NCBI GenBank assembly: GCA_900100245.1
Contig: FNEU01000001.1
Span: 482,737 to 546,736 of the forward strand
Source of the DNA: Lachnospiraceae bacterium G41
Lineage (GTDB): Bacteria > Bacillota > Clostridia > Lachnospirales > Lachnospiraceae
Direction of reading: 5' to 3'
Length of the DNA stretch: 64,000 bases
Every line of letters starts with the position of its first letter. Within the stretch, counting starts at the first letter, position 1. Positions 1 through 9,600 of the stretch are shown here, one piece after another. The notes below the pieces were generated by a model. It saw only the letters and a list, made by a program, of their open reading frames with translations, had not been told where the DNA came from and made no database searches. A program made the position numbers and the translations under genes.

Positions 1-2913
1 ATTAGTTCTTACGTTATTGTTTGCATTTGCATTGCTGTTAACATTGGCATTATTATTTACCTTAGCTTTGTCATCTTTAGTATCGTCTTCGGCTTTTTTG
101 TTGGGTTCGTCCGGTACATTAGAATTATTGTTCTGATTATTGTTATTCTCTTCGTTCTCTAAAGCCGTAATCTTCTTTTGGTACTCCTTATCAACAGTAA
201 CCAGCTTCTTAAGAAGAGTATCTCTCTTGTCCTGGGCTTTTTTTAGAGCTTCTTTTGAAGCCTCAAGGCTGGCTGTATATTCATCGAGTTTATTGATAGT
301 ATCAACCTTACTTTCAAAAGCTGCTATTTCTCCTCTGAGAGTTCTAATCTCCGACTGAGCGGTTTTAATCGCTTCCTGACTATTTCCTGCTTTTGTTGAA
401 AGTTCAAAATACAAATCTAAAATTTTTCTAGAAGAATCAACCTTATTACGGAAATCATCATTTTTAGAAGCATCAACCTTATTACGGAAATCATCATTTT
501 TAGAAGCATCAACCGTAACACTCTTCGAAGCCCCTCCCTGTTTCCCATCTGTAGTATAGTGGTTATATGAGTTATCAGGATCATTCTTGTCATCATACTC
601 CACAAGAAGCACATTACCACTGTACCAGTTATCATTTCTGAGCTGAATTGTAGATGTTGCTTTTGCGGAATCATATATAGTCGTGGAAATTGTATATGTA
701 TATGTATCTGTAACTGTGCCGGTACATTGTGTATTGACTGTGGTCGTGCTTATCAGATATTCCAGAGCCTTATAGCCATATTTCGAAGCCTCTTCGTTTT
801 CATCTTTGTCAAGTTCAAATCCGGTTAAATCTGCGGTATCACCAATCTTGTAAACCTTTGCATTTTCATCATCACCAATCGTTATTGTTTGATTAGCTTC
901 AAGTTCATCTATCTTATCCTGCACCGCATTAATATACGCAGTTTTTGCAGCTTCTTCGGATTCAAGTGTTGCTGACTTTGCATCAATACTGCCATTACTA
1001 TTCAAAGGTAAAGATACTCCTGTATAGGTCGTTACGGTAACATCTTTAGTAACAGTCTTTACCATTTTACCCGTTTGAGAATCAACCTTATACGAAACTG
1101 CCTCTTCACCGACAACTACATCATTCTTTGATTCGCCATCGCCAAGCGAAAGACCTTCAACCTCTTCAACTTCATCTTCCGGAATTTCTTCGCCATCGAT
1201 GGTATTTCCATCGGTATATTTAACATAATTGTCGTCAACCTTGACATATACAGCACCATCATAATCAACATAGTATCCGTTTGCTTCAATGGCATCAACG
1301 GAAGCCTGAGCAAAATCCACACCATCAAAAACTATATGTGGAGTCTTCTCAAAAATAACAATACCATTATAATTATCCGAATTCAGGTTATTTTCATCCG
1401 AAGTCTTTAATTCTATATAAATAGTTTTATATTCTTCAGTACCATCCGCATGTTTAACAGTATAATTAACCCTTCCGTAATCCAGAGTATCTCCTATATC
1501 GTTCGTGTAAGTGTTTCCGTTTTCGTCGGTATATGTGATACTATTATTTCCGTTTTCACCTGAATAAAATTTCCATGCCTTATAAAAATTTTCAAATGAG
1601 GTATCCATCTCTGCGCTTTGAACACCTTCTTGATTACCAAGAACATCAGGAACATAATAAAACTTCATAATAGCCCATGCGAGTTTGATATAATCTTTTC
1701 TCTCTTTTTCGGTTTTAGTTTTTAGTTCTCTCTCCAAATAAGCTATATAACCGTATCCTGCTGTATTGTAACTTTCAAGTGCATCATCAGTAGCTTGTTT
1801 AAGTTCTTTTGCCTCATCAGCTATCCTCTGCAACTCTGCATCGGCAGCCTCTGCCTCTGAGTCCGCCTGATCCTTCAAGTAATTAAATCTTTCCTGAGCC
1901 GCTTTGAGTTCAGTTAACTTATCATCATATGCTTTCTTGGTAACTTTATAATTCTCTTCGTTTTCAATGAACTTCTTTTCAATTTCAGTTAACTCTTTGG
2001 CTTTTTCGTTAACTATTTTATCAGCTTCATCACATGCATTCTTAGCGTCCTGTTTGAACTTATCCGCATCTTCCTTGCTAGTGGAATTCTTGATATTATC
2101 AATTGCTTCATCGACCGCATCACCTGCTTTATTAACAAAATCAACTAAAGAAATAGTGTTAACGCTCTCCCCGGATTCTGACTTTTCGTCAACCTCAAGA
2201 AGCCCTTCAGCTTTCTTTTCAAGACCATCAGCTATTTCAACATATCCATCAACATGATTTCCTTCATTATCCTCGTAACCATTGATCTTGTATGTATCAT
2301 CATTTGCAGCTGCCACGTTTCCTGAAACAAGAGTATTCTCCTCTTCCATAAGACTGACAGCATCCTTGACATCCTTCATTGCTTCCTTAGCATCTTCAAG
2401 TTCAGGATTATTATCATCAAAGTATTCCACAGATCTGTACTCATATTCAGCCTCATGATGAACAACTTCCGCCGGATGAACTACTTCCTCTGTATCATCG
2501 TAGATCTCGTCCCCATTTTCATCAATACGAAGATTTATTTTAACGGTTTCTGTCCACTCTTCTCTGATTGTTTCATCCCAAGCAGGTCTTACTTCAACTT
2601 TTACAAGTCTCCTATGCTGATTTTCCTGTAAAGAATCATTCCAATCTCTATCGTAAAGTTCATTATCAAGATTGTCTGCAGCTTGAGTTATCGTATCAAT
2701 CGATAAACCAACTTTATCTGCCTCTTCTTTTAAATTCTTTGCGGCTTCAACCGCCTCATTGACCGTTCCAATAGCGGAGTCTACACTGCTACCGACAGTA
2801 TCAGTATTCACATTCTCCGCATATGCGGTAAGATACAATGATCCAAACGTTGCCACTGCGAAAGCACCGATTATAATTGTCTTTATAATCTTTTCGATGA
2901 AAAATTTACTCAT
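1..2913 (-). CDS. Large secreted coiled-coil protein, 3' end cut by window edge
   Basis: An open frame of 971 codons runs without a stop from ATG at 2913 to the left edge, so the C terminus is missing. It starts with a basic stretch, a hydrophobic core and an AYA-type cleavage site near residue 31, a convincing Sec signal peptide. The mature part is very rich in Glu, Lys, Asp, Asn and Ala, with long predicted coiled-coil stretches near residues 220-390 and 830-930. A middle part has more beta-like Tyr/Thr-rich sequence. The last visible residues form an Asn-rich low-complexity linker, as often seen before a cell-wall anchor or surface domain. I do not recognise a family. A surface or wall-associated structural protein is an inference. 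The ribosome-binding site (AGGGATAT) is weak. Confidence 0.75.
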   Translation of the reverse strand, partial: MSKFFIEKIIKTIIIGAFAVATFGSLYLTAYAENVNTDTVGSSVDSAIGTVNEAVEAAKNLKEEADKVGLSIDTITQAADNLDNELYDRDWNDSLQENQHRRLVKVEVRPAWDETIREEWTETVKINLRIDENGDEIYDDTEEVVHPAEVVHHEAEYEYRSVEYFDDNNPELEDAKEAMKDVKDAVSLMEEENTLVSGNVAAANDDTYKINGYEDNEGNHVDGYVEIADGLEKKAEGLLEVDEKSESGESVNTISLVDFVNKAGDAVDEAIDNIKNSTSKEDADKFKQDAKNACDEADKIVNEKAKELTEIEKKFIENEENYKVTKKAYDDKLTELKAAQERFNYLKDQADSEAEAADAELQRIADEAKELKQATDDALESYNTAGYGYIAYLERELKTKTEKERKDYIKLAWAIMKFYYVPDVLGNQEGVQSAEMDTSFENFYKAWKFYSGENGNNSITYTDENGNTYTNDIGDTLDYGRVNYTVKHADGTEEYKTIYIELKTSDENNLNSDNYNGIVIFEKTPHIVFDGVDFAQASVDAIEANGYYVDYDGAVYVKVDDNYVKYTDGNTIDGEEIPEDEVEEVEGLSLGDGESKNDVVVGEEAVSYKVDSQTGKMVKTVTKDVTVTTYTGVSLPLNSNGSIDAKSATLESEEAAKTAYINAVQDKIDELEANQTITIGDDENAKVYKIGDTADLTGFELDKDENEEASKYGYKALEYLISTTTVNTQCTGTVTDTYTYTISTTIYDSAKATSTIQLRNDNWYSGNVLLVEYDDKNDPDNSYNHYTTDGKQGGASKSVTVDASKNDDFRNKVDASKNDDFRNKVDSSRKILDLYFELSTKAGNSQEAIKTAQSEIRTLRGEIAAFESKVDTINKLDEYTASLEASKEALKKAQDKRDTLLKKLVTVDKEYQKKITALENEENNNNQNNNSNVPDEPNKKAEDDTKDDKAKVNNNANVNSNANANNNVRTN
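431..514 (-). repeat. Two 36-bp tandem units inside the coiled-coil gene
   Basis: Units at 431-466 and 467-502 are identical except one base (435 versus 471), and a third partial unit covers 503-514. In the protein they encode a repeated 12-residue segment with core DASKNDDFRNK. This is an in-frame duplication that would allow length variation by slippage. Confidence 0.9.
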
Positions 2914-2973
2914 ATATCCCTTTGCATTTCTCGCCGAATTTTTTCGGTTTTCCTATAATATCCCTTGTTATTT

Positions 2974-2988
2974 GGTGTAATCTACACC
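2974..2988. promoter_or_regulatory. Perfect inverted repeat upstream of the coiled-coil gene
   Basis: GGTGTA-ATC-TACACC lies about 60 bp upstream of the start at 2913, in an AT-rich gap between the coiled-coil gene and the hydrolase gene. The position fits an operator; no regulator can be assigned. Confidence 0.4.
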
Positions 2989-3086
2989 TAATCAATTATA
3001 TTCTTCCATGCAAACACTTTCAACATAAAAATAGCTTTGCCGGTATGGTTTTTCCATATCAAATCATATGTGTTTTTTCTCAAAAA

Positions 3087-4079
3087 CTAGATGTATTTTC
3101 TGATAAACTCCTCAATATGATCAAACGGAATTACATTAATATTATCATAAAGGTCCGTATGAACCGCATCAGGAATTATCATGAGTTCCTTATTGTCGGT
3201 ATACTTGCTGTCTTTAATCATATTTGCATATGCATCCTTCGAGAAATAACATGAATGCGCCTTTTCGCCGTGAACAAGTATAACCGCACTTCTGATCTCA
3301 TTCGAGTATTTAAGTATAGGCTGGTTCATAAAAGATTCGCACCCGATCACATTCCATCCCTCGTTGGAATTAAGAGATCTTGCATGATATGCTCGGCCTT
3401 TGTAGTATTCGCTGTAATCTTTAACGAAGAAAGGTGCATCTTCGTCAACAGGCAGAGGCAGACAGCCTCCGGCGCGCTTATAGGAACCGTTCTTTAAATC
3501 TTCCAGACGCTGTATAGCAAGAGCTTTCTTTTTCTCATAGCGTTTTTCTTCGGAATCTTCGGAATCAAAATATCCGTTGGCATTTACTCTGGTCATGTCA
3601 TACATGGTTGAAGCCACGGTTACTTTAATACGAGGATCAAGTGCAGCCGTGTTAATTGCCATTCCGCCCCAGCCGCAGATTCCGATGATTCCGATATGCT
3701 CGGCATCCACCCTGTCATTCAGGCTCAGGAAATCGACTGCTGCCATAAAATCTTCCGTATTGATATCCGGAGATGCCATGTATCTCGGCTCTCCGCCGCT
3801 TTCGCCCGTAAAAGAAGGGTCAAACGCGATTGTTAAAAATCCTCTTTCTGCCATATTCTGTGCATAAAGGCCCGAGCACTGTTCCTTAACCGCACCAAAA
3901 GGCCCAGAAACCGCAATCGCGGGAAGCTTGCCTTCGGCGTTCTTGGGAACATACATATCTGCCGCAAGAGTAATACCATATCTGTTAATGAATGTCACTT
4001 TGCTGTGTTCAACCTTATCGCTTTTGGGAAATGTCTTATCCCATTCTGTTACCAATGTAAGTTCTTCTTTTTGTATCAT
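3087..4079 (-). CDS. Alpha/beta hydrolase (dienelactone hydrolase / YcjY-like)
   Basis: The 330-residue protein has an alpha/beta-hydrolase core. A strand-turn-helix nucleophile elbow near residue 134 reads GICGWGG, with Cys where most members have Ser, as in the dienelactone-hydrolase-like YcjY group. DAVHTDLYD near the C terminus supplies the probable catalytic His. There is no signal peptide, so it should be cytoplasmic. It is the last gene of the operon divergent from the LysR regulator, 84 bp after a flavodoxin-fold reductase, and has a good GGAGG before its ATG. The substrate is unknown; a small ester or lactone is likely from the family. Expression under the LysR protein is inferred from gene order. 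Confidence 0.8.
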   Translation of the reverse strand: MIQKEELTLVTEWDKTFPKSDKVEHSKVTFINRYGITLAADMYVPKNAEGKLPAIAVSGPFGAVKEQCSGLYAQNMAERGFLTIAFDPSFTGESGGEPRYMASPDINTEDFMAAVDFLSLNDRVDAEHIGIIGICGWGGMAINTAALDPRIKVTVASTMYDMTRVNANGYFDSEDSEEKRYEKKKALAIQRLEDLKNGSYKRAGGCLPLPVDEDAPFFVKDYSEYYKGRAYHARSLNSNEGWNVIGCESFMNQPILKYSNEIRSAVILVHGEKAHSCYFSKDAYANMIKDSKYTDNKELMIIPDAVHTDLYDNINVIPFDHIEEFIRKYI

Positions 4080-4163
4080 TTGTTTTCCTCCGTGTACTTT
4101 TCTTTATTTGCTAATGCTTTCCTGCATTCTTTTATGTCAACACTTTTTATCTGCAGATTGTAA

Positions 4164-4703
4164 TTAAACATTTTTGCCCATATCATATGCTTCTTTTAAT
4201 GCTTTATGACCTTTAATTTCTCCCTGTTCGTTCACACCGCCTGCAAATACTTTTCCTTTGAATTCTGCTTTTTCAAAACAATCTACCCAGCCCTGAACAC
4301 CGCCGGCTGCCTTTTCATCTACATAATCTTCATCTTCTGCAGCCACAGATAAAAGGTAAACATCTCTGAACTTGTAATCTCTGGGATAGAGCGAATTGGC
4401 TCTGTCAATCATCGTTTTCATCTGTCCGCTCATCTCGTAATAATATATGGGTGTGGACCAAACTACTGCCTCTGCCTCAAGGATCTTTTCCGTAATTTCG
4501 TTTGCATCATCTTTGATTACACAATGACCTGCTCTTAGGCATCCGAAACAACCCGTACAAAATGCGATTTTCTTCCCCTTCAAAGATACAATCTCAACTT
4601 CGTTGCCCGCATCCTTTGTTCCTCTGGCAAACTCTTCTGCCAATGCATCCGAATTGCTCCTTGCTCTCAAACTTGTTTCAATAACCAATACTTTCTTTGC
4701 CAT
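4164..4703 (-). CDS. NAD(P)H-dependent flavodoxin-fold oxidoreductase
   Basis: The 179-residue protein begins with a flavodoxin-like strand and an FMN phosphate loop (TSLRARSNSDAL). A Cys-rich segment near residue 50 (CTGCFGCLRAGHC) and WSTPIYYYEMSGQMK near residue 90 follow. This pattern is typical of NADPH-dependent FMN reductases and iron-sulfur flavoproteins. It probably reduces flavin or quinone-like substrates in the cytoplasm. It follows the lipoprotein gene by 8 bp, has an AGGAGG site, and is cotranscribed with the hydrolase. The Cys cluster may hold a [4Fe-4S] centre or only reflect ancestry. Confidence 0.85.
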   Translation of the reverse strand: MAKKVLVIETSLRARSNSDALAEEFARGTKDAGNEVEIVSLKGKKIAFCTGCFGCLRAGHCVIKDDANEITEKILEAEAVVWSTPIYYYEMSGQMKTMIDRANSLYPRDYKFRDVYLLSVAAEDEDYVDEKAAGGVQGWVDCFEKAEFKGKVFAGGVNEQGEIKGHKALKEAYDMGKNV

Positions 4704-4711
4704 ACTTCCTC

Positions 4712-5308
4712 CTATTCCATACTCAATGTAATTGTTACATCTCCATTGCCAAGTAAATTTTCCAATTCTTCATCCGAAAGATTTATCTTTCCAAGTCTCG
4801 TATAAGACCATGAATTGCTGCCGTAAAAAACAACCAGCTGATTACCTGAATATAAAACTATGTCTCCGGGTTCGGTGGTGGTTTGTTTATCATTTCTGGT
4901 TACGCTTTGCCCGATTGAACCAACCTGTTCAAACCCTCCGTACATCGACATCTGTATCAAAAGATTCTTCTTGGCAAGTTCTTTTAACTCTCTTACCGAA
5001 TCGTTGTCTTCCCATGAAACATCGACTTTTGTGTCACCTATTGTCATTATCATATTTGCATCCTTTTCAAAATCATTTGAATCGTTCATTACAATTGTCT
5101 GCTTTTGATCGTCTGTTTCATCATCAGAACTTTTTGTCTCTTCTTTTTGTTTAATTATATCTGTATTAGATTCAGCCGAACCATTATCAGTAATTTCCGT
5201 CTTGCTCAACTCTTCATAAACATCTTGCGAAGATAGATTACAAGCAGCAAGTACGAAAACCAACAAAGACATTGTAATAATACCCATCACTTTTTTTTGT
5301 CCAATCAT
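4712..5308 (-). CDS. Lipoprotein with cyclophilin-like domain
   Basis: The 198-residue product has a signal peptide ending in a lipobox (VLAAC, Cys near residue 22). A charged Ser/Asp/Lys linker runs to about residue 85. The C-terminal domain (ANMIMTIGDTKVDVSWEDN, then EPGDIVLYSGNQLVVFYGSNSWSYTRLGKI) matches the small cyclophilin-like fold found in many Clostridia lipoproteins. Such domains usually lack proven prolyl isomerase activity. It should sit on the outer face of the membrane. It is the second gene of the LysR-divergent operon, five bases after the small helical protein. Confidence 0.75.
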   Translation of the reverse strand: MIGQKKVMGIITMSLLVFVLAACNLSSQDVYEELSKTEITDNGSAESNTDIIKQKEETKSSDDETDDQKQTIVMNDSNDFEKDANMIMTIGDTKVDVSWEDNDSVRELKELAKKNLLIQMSMYGGFEQVGSIGQSVTRNDKQTTTEPGDIVLYSGNQLVVFYGSNSWSYTRLGKINLSDEELENLLGNGDVTITLSME

Positions 5309-5313
5309 CTTTT

Positions 5314-5547
5314 TCAGCCCCCGATATTCTTTACTGCTTCTTTCTCCGCGCTCCTAATAATCAAATCAATTTTGTCGACTTTTCGCTGGCTTTCATGCAT
5401 TTCATCCACAAGAGTGCATCTGCATTTTTTCAGGCACTTTATCAAATCTTCCATCTGACCGCTTTCGTATAATTTTTTTGCTTTGTCTTCATCTTTACAC
5501 TCACATCCGAGAGTTGAAAGATCTTCTATCATTTCTTTTAAAAGCAT
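5314..5547 (-). CDS. Small helical Cys-containing protein of unknown function
   Basis: I chose the ATG at 5547 (77 residues), preceded by GAGGTG, over the longer frame from 5712, whose extra residues lie in the divergent promoter region. The protein is almost all helix, with Cys pairs (GCECKDED and CLKKCRC) and a C-terminal amphipathic helix. It loosely resembles the effector-side helices of MerR regulators but has no DNA-binding domain. It is the first gene of the operon facing lysR. A redox or metal-sensing role is conceivable but not shown. Confidence 0.6.
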   Translation of the reverse strand: MLLKEMIEDLSTLGCECKDEDKAKKLYESGQMEDLIKCLKKCRCTLVDEMHESQRKVDKIDLIIRSAEKEAVKNIGG

Positions 5548-5589
5548 TCGAAACACCTCGTAAATGCATCTTTTTCTCTTCTGATTACA

Positions 5590-5645
5590 AGTATACGGGA
5601 TTGACATGAATTGCGCTAATGAATAAAATGAATATCGTGATATTC
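5590..5645. promoter_or_regulatory. Divergent LysR-controlled promoter region
   Basis: On the plus strand, TTGACA (5601-5606), 17 bp and TAAAAT (5624-5629) make a strong promoter for lysR. It is followed at once by GAATATC-GT-GATATTC (5630-5645), a 7-bp inverted repeat at the expected transcription start. On the minus strand, a -10 TATACT (5590-5595) lacks a good -35, as expected for an activator-dependent promoter of the small-protein operon. A further repeat, CACAT-TATCG-ATGTG, lies just beyond. LysR autorepression with activation of the divergent operon is the family norm and fits here. Confidence 0.6.
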
Positions 5646-5725
5646 CATTATGGCATATCACATTATCGATGTGCTTTACATTTTTTATATCTGAAAAAAA
5701 TATTCCTGCCAACGGAGGATTGAAT

Positions 5726-6598
5726 ATGGAGATAAAAAACTTACGCTACTTCCTTGCAGTAGCAAGAGAAGAAAATATGTCACACGCGGCCGAAATGATG
5801 CATGTAACCCAGCCGACTCTTTCCAAGGCACTCAAGGCACTCGAAGAAGAACTGGGAAAGAAACTTTTTACCAGGCACAGTTTTTCAATAAAACTCACCG
5901 ATGAAGGCATGCTTTTAAGAGACCGTGCAGAAGACCTTGTTGCAATGGCAGATAAAATAGAACAGGAATTTGTTTCCCTTGATGACATTACCGGAGGGGA
6001 TATTTATTTTGGTCTTGCGGAATCATATCAGATAAGACTGCTCGCACGCGAAATAAAGAAATTAAAAGATAAATATCCTTCTTTTACATATCACATTACA
6101 AGCGGCGATACAGAACAGGTAACGGAAAAGCTTGATAAAGGATTACTTGATTTTGCAGTTATATGCGATCCGCCCAATACCGAAAAATATGAATATCTTA
6201 CTTTTCCCGATTACGACAGATGGGGTGTTGTTATGCTAAATACACATCCTCTTGCAAAGAAAAAAAGCATTAAAGTCTCCGATCTTTACGGCCAGCCGCT
6301 TTACTGCTCCGAACAAAGCTGGAATTACGAGATTAAAGAATGGGCTGGCGAACATCATCCCTTGCTTCACCTTGAAGGCTCATTCAGACTTTCTTACAAT
6401 GCTTCAATGTTTGCAAAGGAAGGACTTGGGCTCCTTCTTACTTTTGAACATTTAATCGATTGTTCAAAAGAAAGCGATCTTGTATTCAGACCGCTTTCTC
6501 CCAAACAAATAACAAAACTGTATTTAATCTGGAACAAGTACCAGACTTTTACTCCGATTGCGGAGAAGTTTCTCTCACAGGTGCGTGAGTCTTTTTGA
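5726..6598 (+). CDS. LysR-family transcriptional regulator
   Basis: The 290-residue protein starts at the ATG at 5726, eight bases after GGAGG; the longer in-frame start at 5669 lies inside the promoter. The N-terminal winged helix (MEIKNLRYFLAVAREENMSH, then TQPTLSKALKALEEELGKKLF) is classical LysR. The remainder is a periplasmic-binding-protein-like effector domain with IYFGLAESYQIRLLA starting near residue 92. It is transcribed away from the four-gene operon at 3087-5547, which is its probable target. The effector is unknown. Confidence 0.9.
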   Translation: MEIKNLRYFLAVAREENMSHAAEMMHVTQPTLSKALKALEEELGKKLFTRHSFSIKLTDEGMLLRDRAEDLVAMADKIEQEFVSLDDITGGDIYFGLAESYQIRLLAREIKKLKDKYPSFTYHITSGDTEQVTEKLDKGLLDFAVICDPPNTEKYEYLTFPDYDRWGVVMLNTHPLAKKKSIKVSDLYGQPLYCSEQSWNYEIKEWAGEHHPLLHLEGSFRLSYNASMFAKEGLGLLLTFEHLIDCSKESDLVFRPLSPKQITKLYLIWNKYQTFTPIAEKFLSQVRESF

Positions 6599-6617
6599 CG
6601 AACTCATAAAAGAAATA

Positions 6618-9600
6618 TTATTCTCTGTTTTTAAGCACTTCGTTCTCACTTATCCTTCCGAGTTTCTTCATAAGGATAAAATTGATTATCTCATAAAGTA
6701 TCATTATTGCTCCGAATATGCAAAGATACATATACCATGTAAATTCCAGATGCATGGAACATGCAACATTTGCAATAAATGTAGGGAAAAGCATATCTAT
6801 CAGCAGTTTCGATACCGGTACGCCTATTAACGCACCAATCATTATAACGACCCTGTTTCCGTCAAGATAAAGTTTTTTAACTTCTCCGCTTCTGTATCCG
6901 AGAATTTTTAAAAGAGATATTCCCTGGGTGGCACGGTCAATCATTACCGACATCATCAGATACATCACGATGCAGAAAATAACTATCGACATTCCGATTA
7001 ACATCGTGGACATTGGCATCATCAGTTTTAAGAATATTTTGGAAGCTTTATCGATATCCGCCTTGGAAGTTACAGAGTATAATCTTCCTTCCTCTATATC
7101 GAGTTTTTCGTCCGAAAGAACCACATTGTAATAATCATCTTCTTCACCAAAGAGTTCTCTCATACTGTCTATATCCATGAATACCGTGATTCCCACGGAA
7201 TAAGGAACGACATCTTCTATCGTAAAAGCATAATCGATATCTTCAGCATTGTCCGTAAAGACTATTTTTTCTCCCTTTTTAACGTGATATCTCTGAACTA
7301 CCGCATCGGACGCGACCACTTTGTTTTTGCCTTTTACGGGCTTTGCTTTGTAATACGGATTGTCATCGTCGATTCCTATAACGGTGATATCGAGATTGTA
7401 CCCATACTGTTCTCTTTTAAGAGTTTTGATAAAACATGCCTCACCGCCCTCGGGTACTTCCTTGGTCGGGTATTTGTAGGTATACATATAGTTATATGTT
7501 GTATCCTCACTGTTCAGTCTTCCGACACTTTCACATAAAACATAGCAGTCCATTCCGAGCATGAATACCAAAAGCGAAATGGCCATTCCGAAAATAACCG
7601 TAACTGCCGTTCTGCTTTCTCGCAAAATCTGTCTTATTCTGTATTTTGAAACAAAAGACATTTTGCCGAGTTTAATATCTTTTCCGCCGCTTATTTTCTG
7701 CTCGTTTCTTAAAAGAGAAAGAGCCGTTCTCGAAAGGCTTTTGTTTATTACAAGGAAATTAACAATCGCCGCAACCGCCGCAGGCATTAACACCGAATAA
7801 AATACAAGGTATAAAGGTGCTATCGCCGGCATGTCGGGTATGGAAAAATAGTTGTAACAGTCAGCCATCTGCCATTTGCATCCAAACTTGCTCATTCCGG
7901 CCAAACCGCCTGCCGTACCGCCTATCAAAGCCACCATTGTAGGGATAAATATATAATGCAGAATCAAATCGCTTTTTCTTGCGCCAAGCGCATACAGCGC
8001 ACCGATTACGCTGCTTTCACTCTGAATCTGATGTATTACAAATACCGAAAGCACGTATGTCAAAAGCACGATAACGATTACACCCGCATACAGTCCGACG
8101 GTTTTGTCTATTACAACATCTCCCGCGGCTCCACCGACTCTATTATTTTCAGCTGAGGTCATAAATGCCGTTATATTGTCCGGAGCCTCGGAAAAAATTT
8201 TATCCATCATTTCATCCGACTGTTCCTTTAAATCCTTCACGCCGTCTTTTAGTTCTTTTACGCCGTCTTTTAATTCGCCGGCTCCATCCATCATTTCGCC
8301 TGCGCCGTCATCAAGTTCGCCGGACGCATCATAAGCCTCTTTTATCGCATCATTTAATTCTTCTGTTCCGTCGTATAAATCCTTGGCTCCGTTTTTCATT
8401 TTGCCGGTAGCTTCTTTAACTTTTCCGACACCGTCGTCTAAATCTTTGGCTCCGTTGGCAAGGCTTATTGCACCGTTTTCAAGCGAAGCCGCTCCCGATG
8501 CGGCTGATGCTTCCCCGTTTGACAATTCTCCCGCGCCCGAAGCTATAGATCCGACACCTGCGGTATATCCTTCAACGCCCGAAACATACTGTGACACGCC
8601 GTCTAACGAAGCCTTCGCGTTATAAACGTCTGTCGCATCCATGCCAAAGCTTTCAAGCATCGCCGCAAACTTTGTGAGTTCCTCTGCATAATTATTTCTG
8701 TTTAAAGATAAAAGCGGAAGATTCGTCTGCATGGAAGCATTTATGCCGGTAATGCTTCGGTTAATCGAATCCTGCGTATTTTTAACAAGTCCGTCAAAAA
8801 TACTACCGGCTCCCTGATTTATGGCAGCACTGTTCTGATTCAATGTATCGGCCCCTGTTTTAAGAGAAGTTGCACCGTCTTTTAAAGTATTAAGACCTGT
8901 TTTTAAGGAAGCACTTCCGTCCTTAAGCGATATCGCACCGTCCTTAAGTTTCCCGCTTCCGTCTTTTAATTCACCGACACCTTTATCAAGTTCTTCTGCT
9001 CCGTCTTTGAATTCTTTTACACCGTCTAAAAGATCCTCGCTTCCGTCCGCAAGTTCCTTCAATCCTTCCTTAAAATCTTCGGTACCGTCTTTCAATTCGC
9101 CGACCCCGTCGAAAAGTTCCACCGTTCCGTCATACAGTTCGTCCACTCCGTCAACCAGATTGTTTATTCCGTCCGTGATTTCATCTCTTTTACCGTATGA
9201 ATCGGCGAGCATTTCTTTGTAATAGGGATCATCGACCTGGTTGTAATCAAAATCAAAGTCCTTAATCATCTGCTTTAATTCATCGCTTGTCATTGCACCG
9301 TTTAAAAGAAACGCATATGTTACATCTTCGGTCGCCGCACCTTCGTCGTTCTTTAATCTGTTATAGTCCTCTGCACATACAAAAGCAGTTCCGAAAATAC
9401 TCGAATCAATGCTTGTGTCGGAAAGCTTTCTGTAAGGCGCATCATAATCAACGCTGCTTCCGATTCCGACTACGGTAAAATCTGTTCCGTCCACACGAAT
9501 TTTGTCACCTACACCGATTTCATTTTCCGCGCAGTATCTGTTAAGTAAAACTATCTCTCCGCTTGTCTTGGCTTCACGGCCCTCGTCATAAACCACTAAA

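Noticed and set aside
5548..5712. N-terminal extension of the small helical protein
   Set aside because: It covers the lysR promoter and operator, is of odd composition, and a GAGGTG site precedes the ATG at 5547.
8104..9222. Several plus-strand reading frames of 70-80 codons rich in Ser/Pro/Thr
   Set aside because: They are antisense shadows of the DG-repeat region of the permease; no ribosome-binding sites, and periodic codons explain them.
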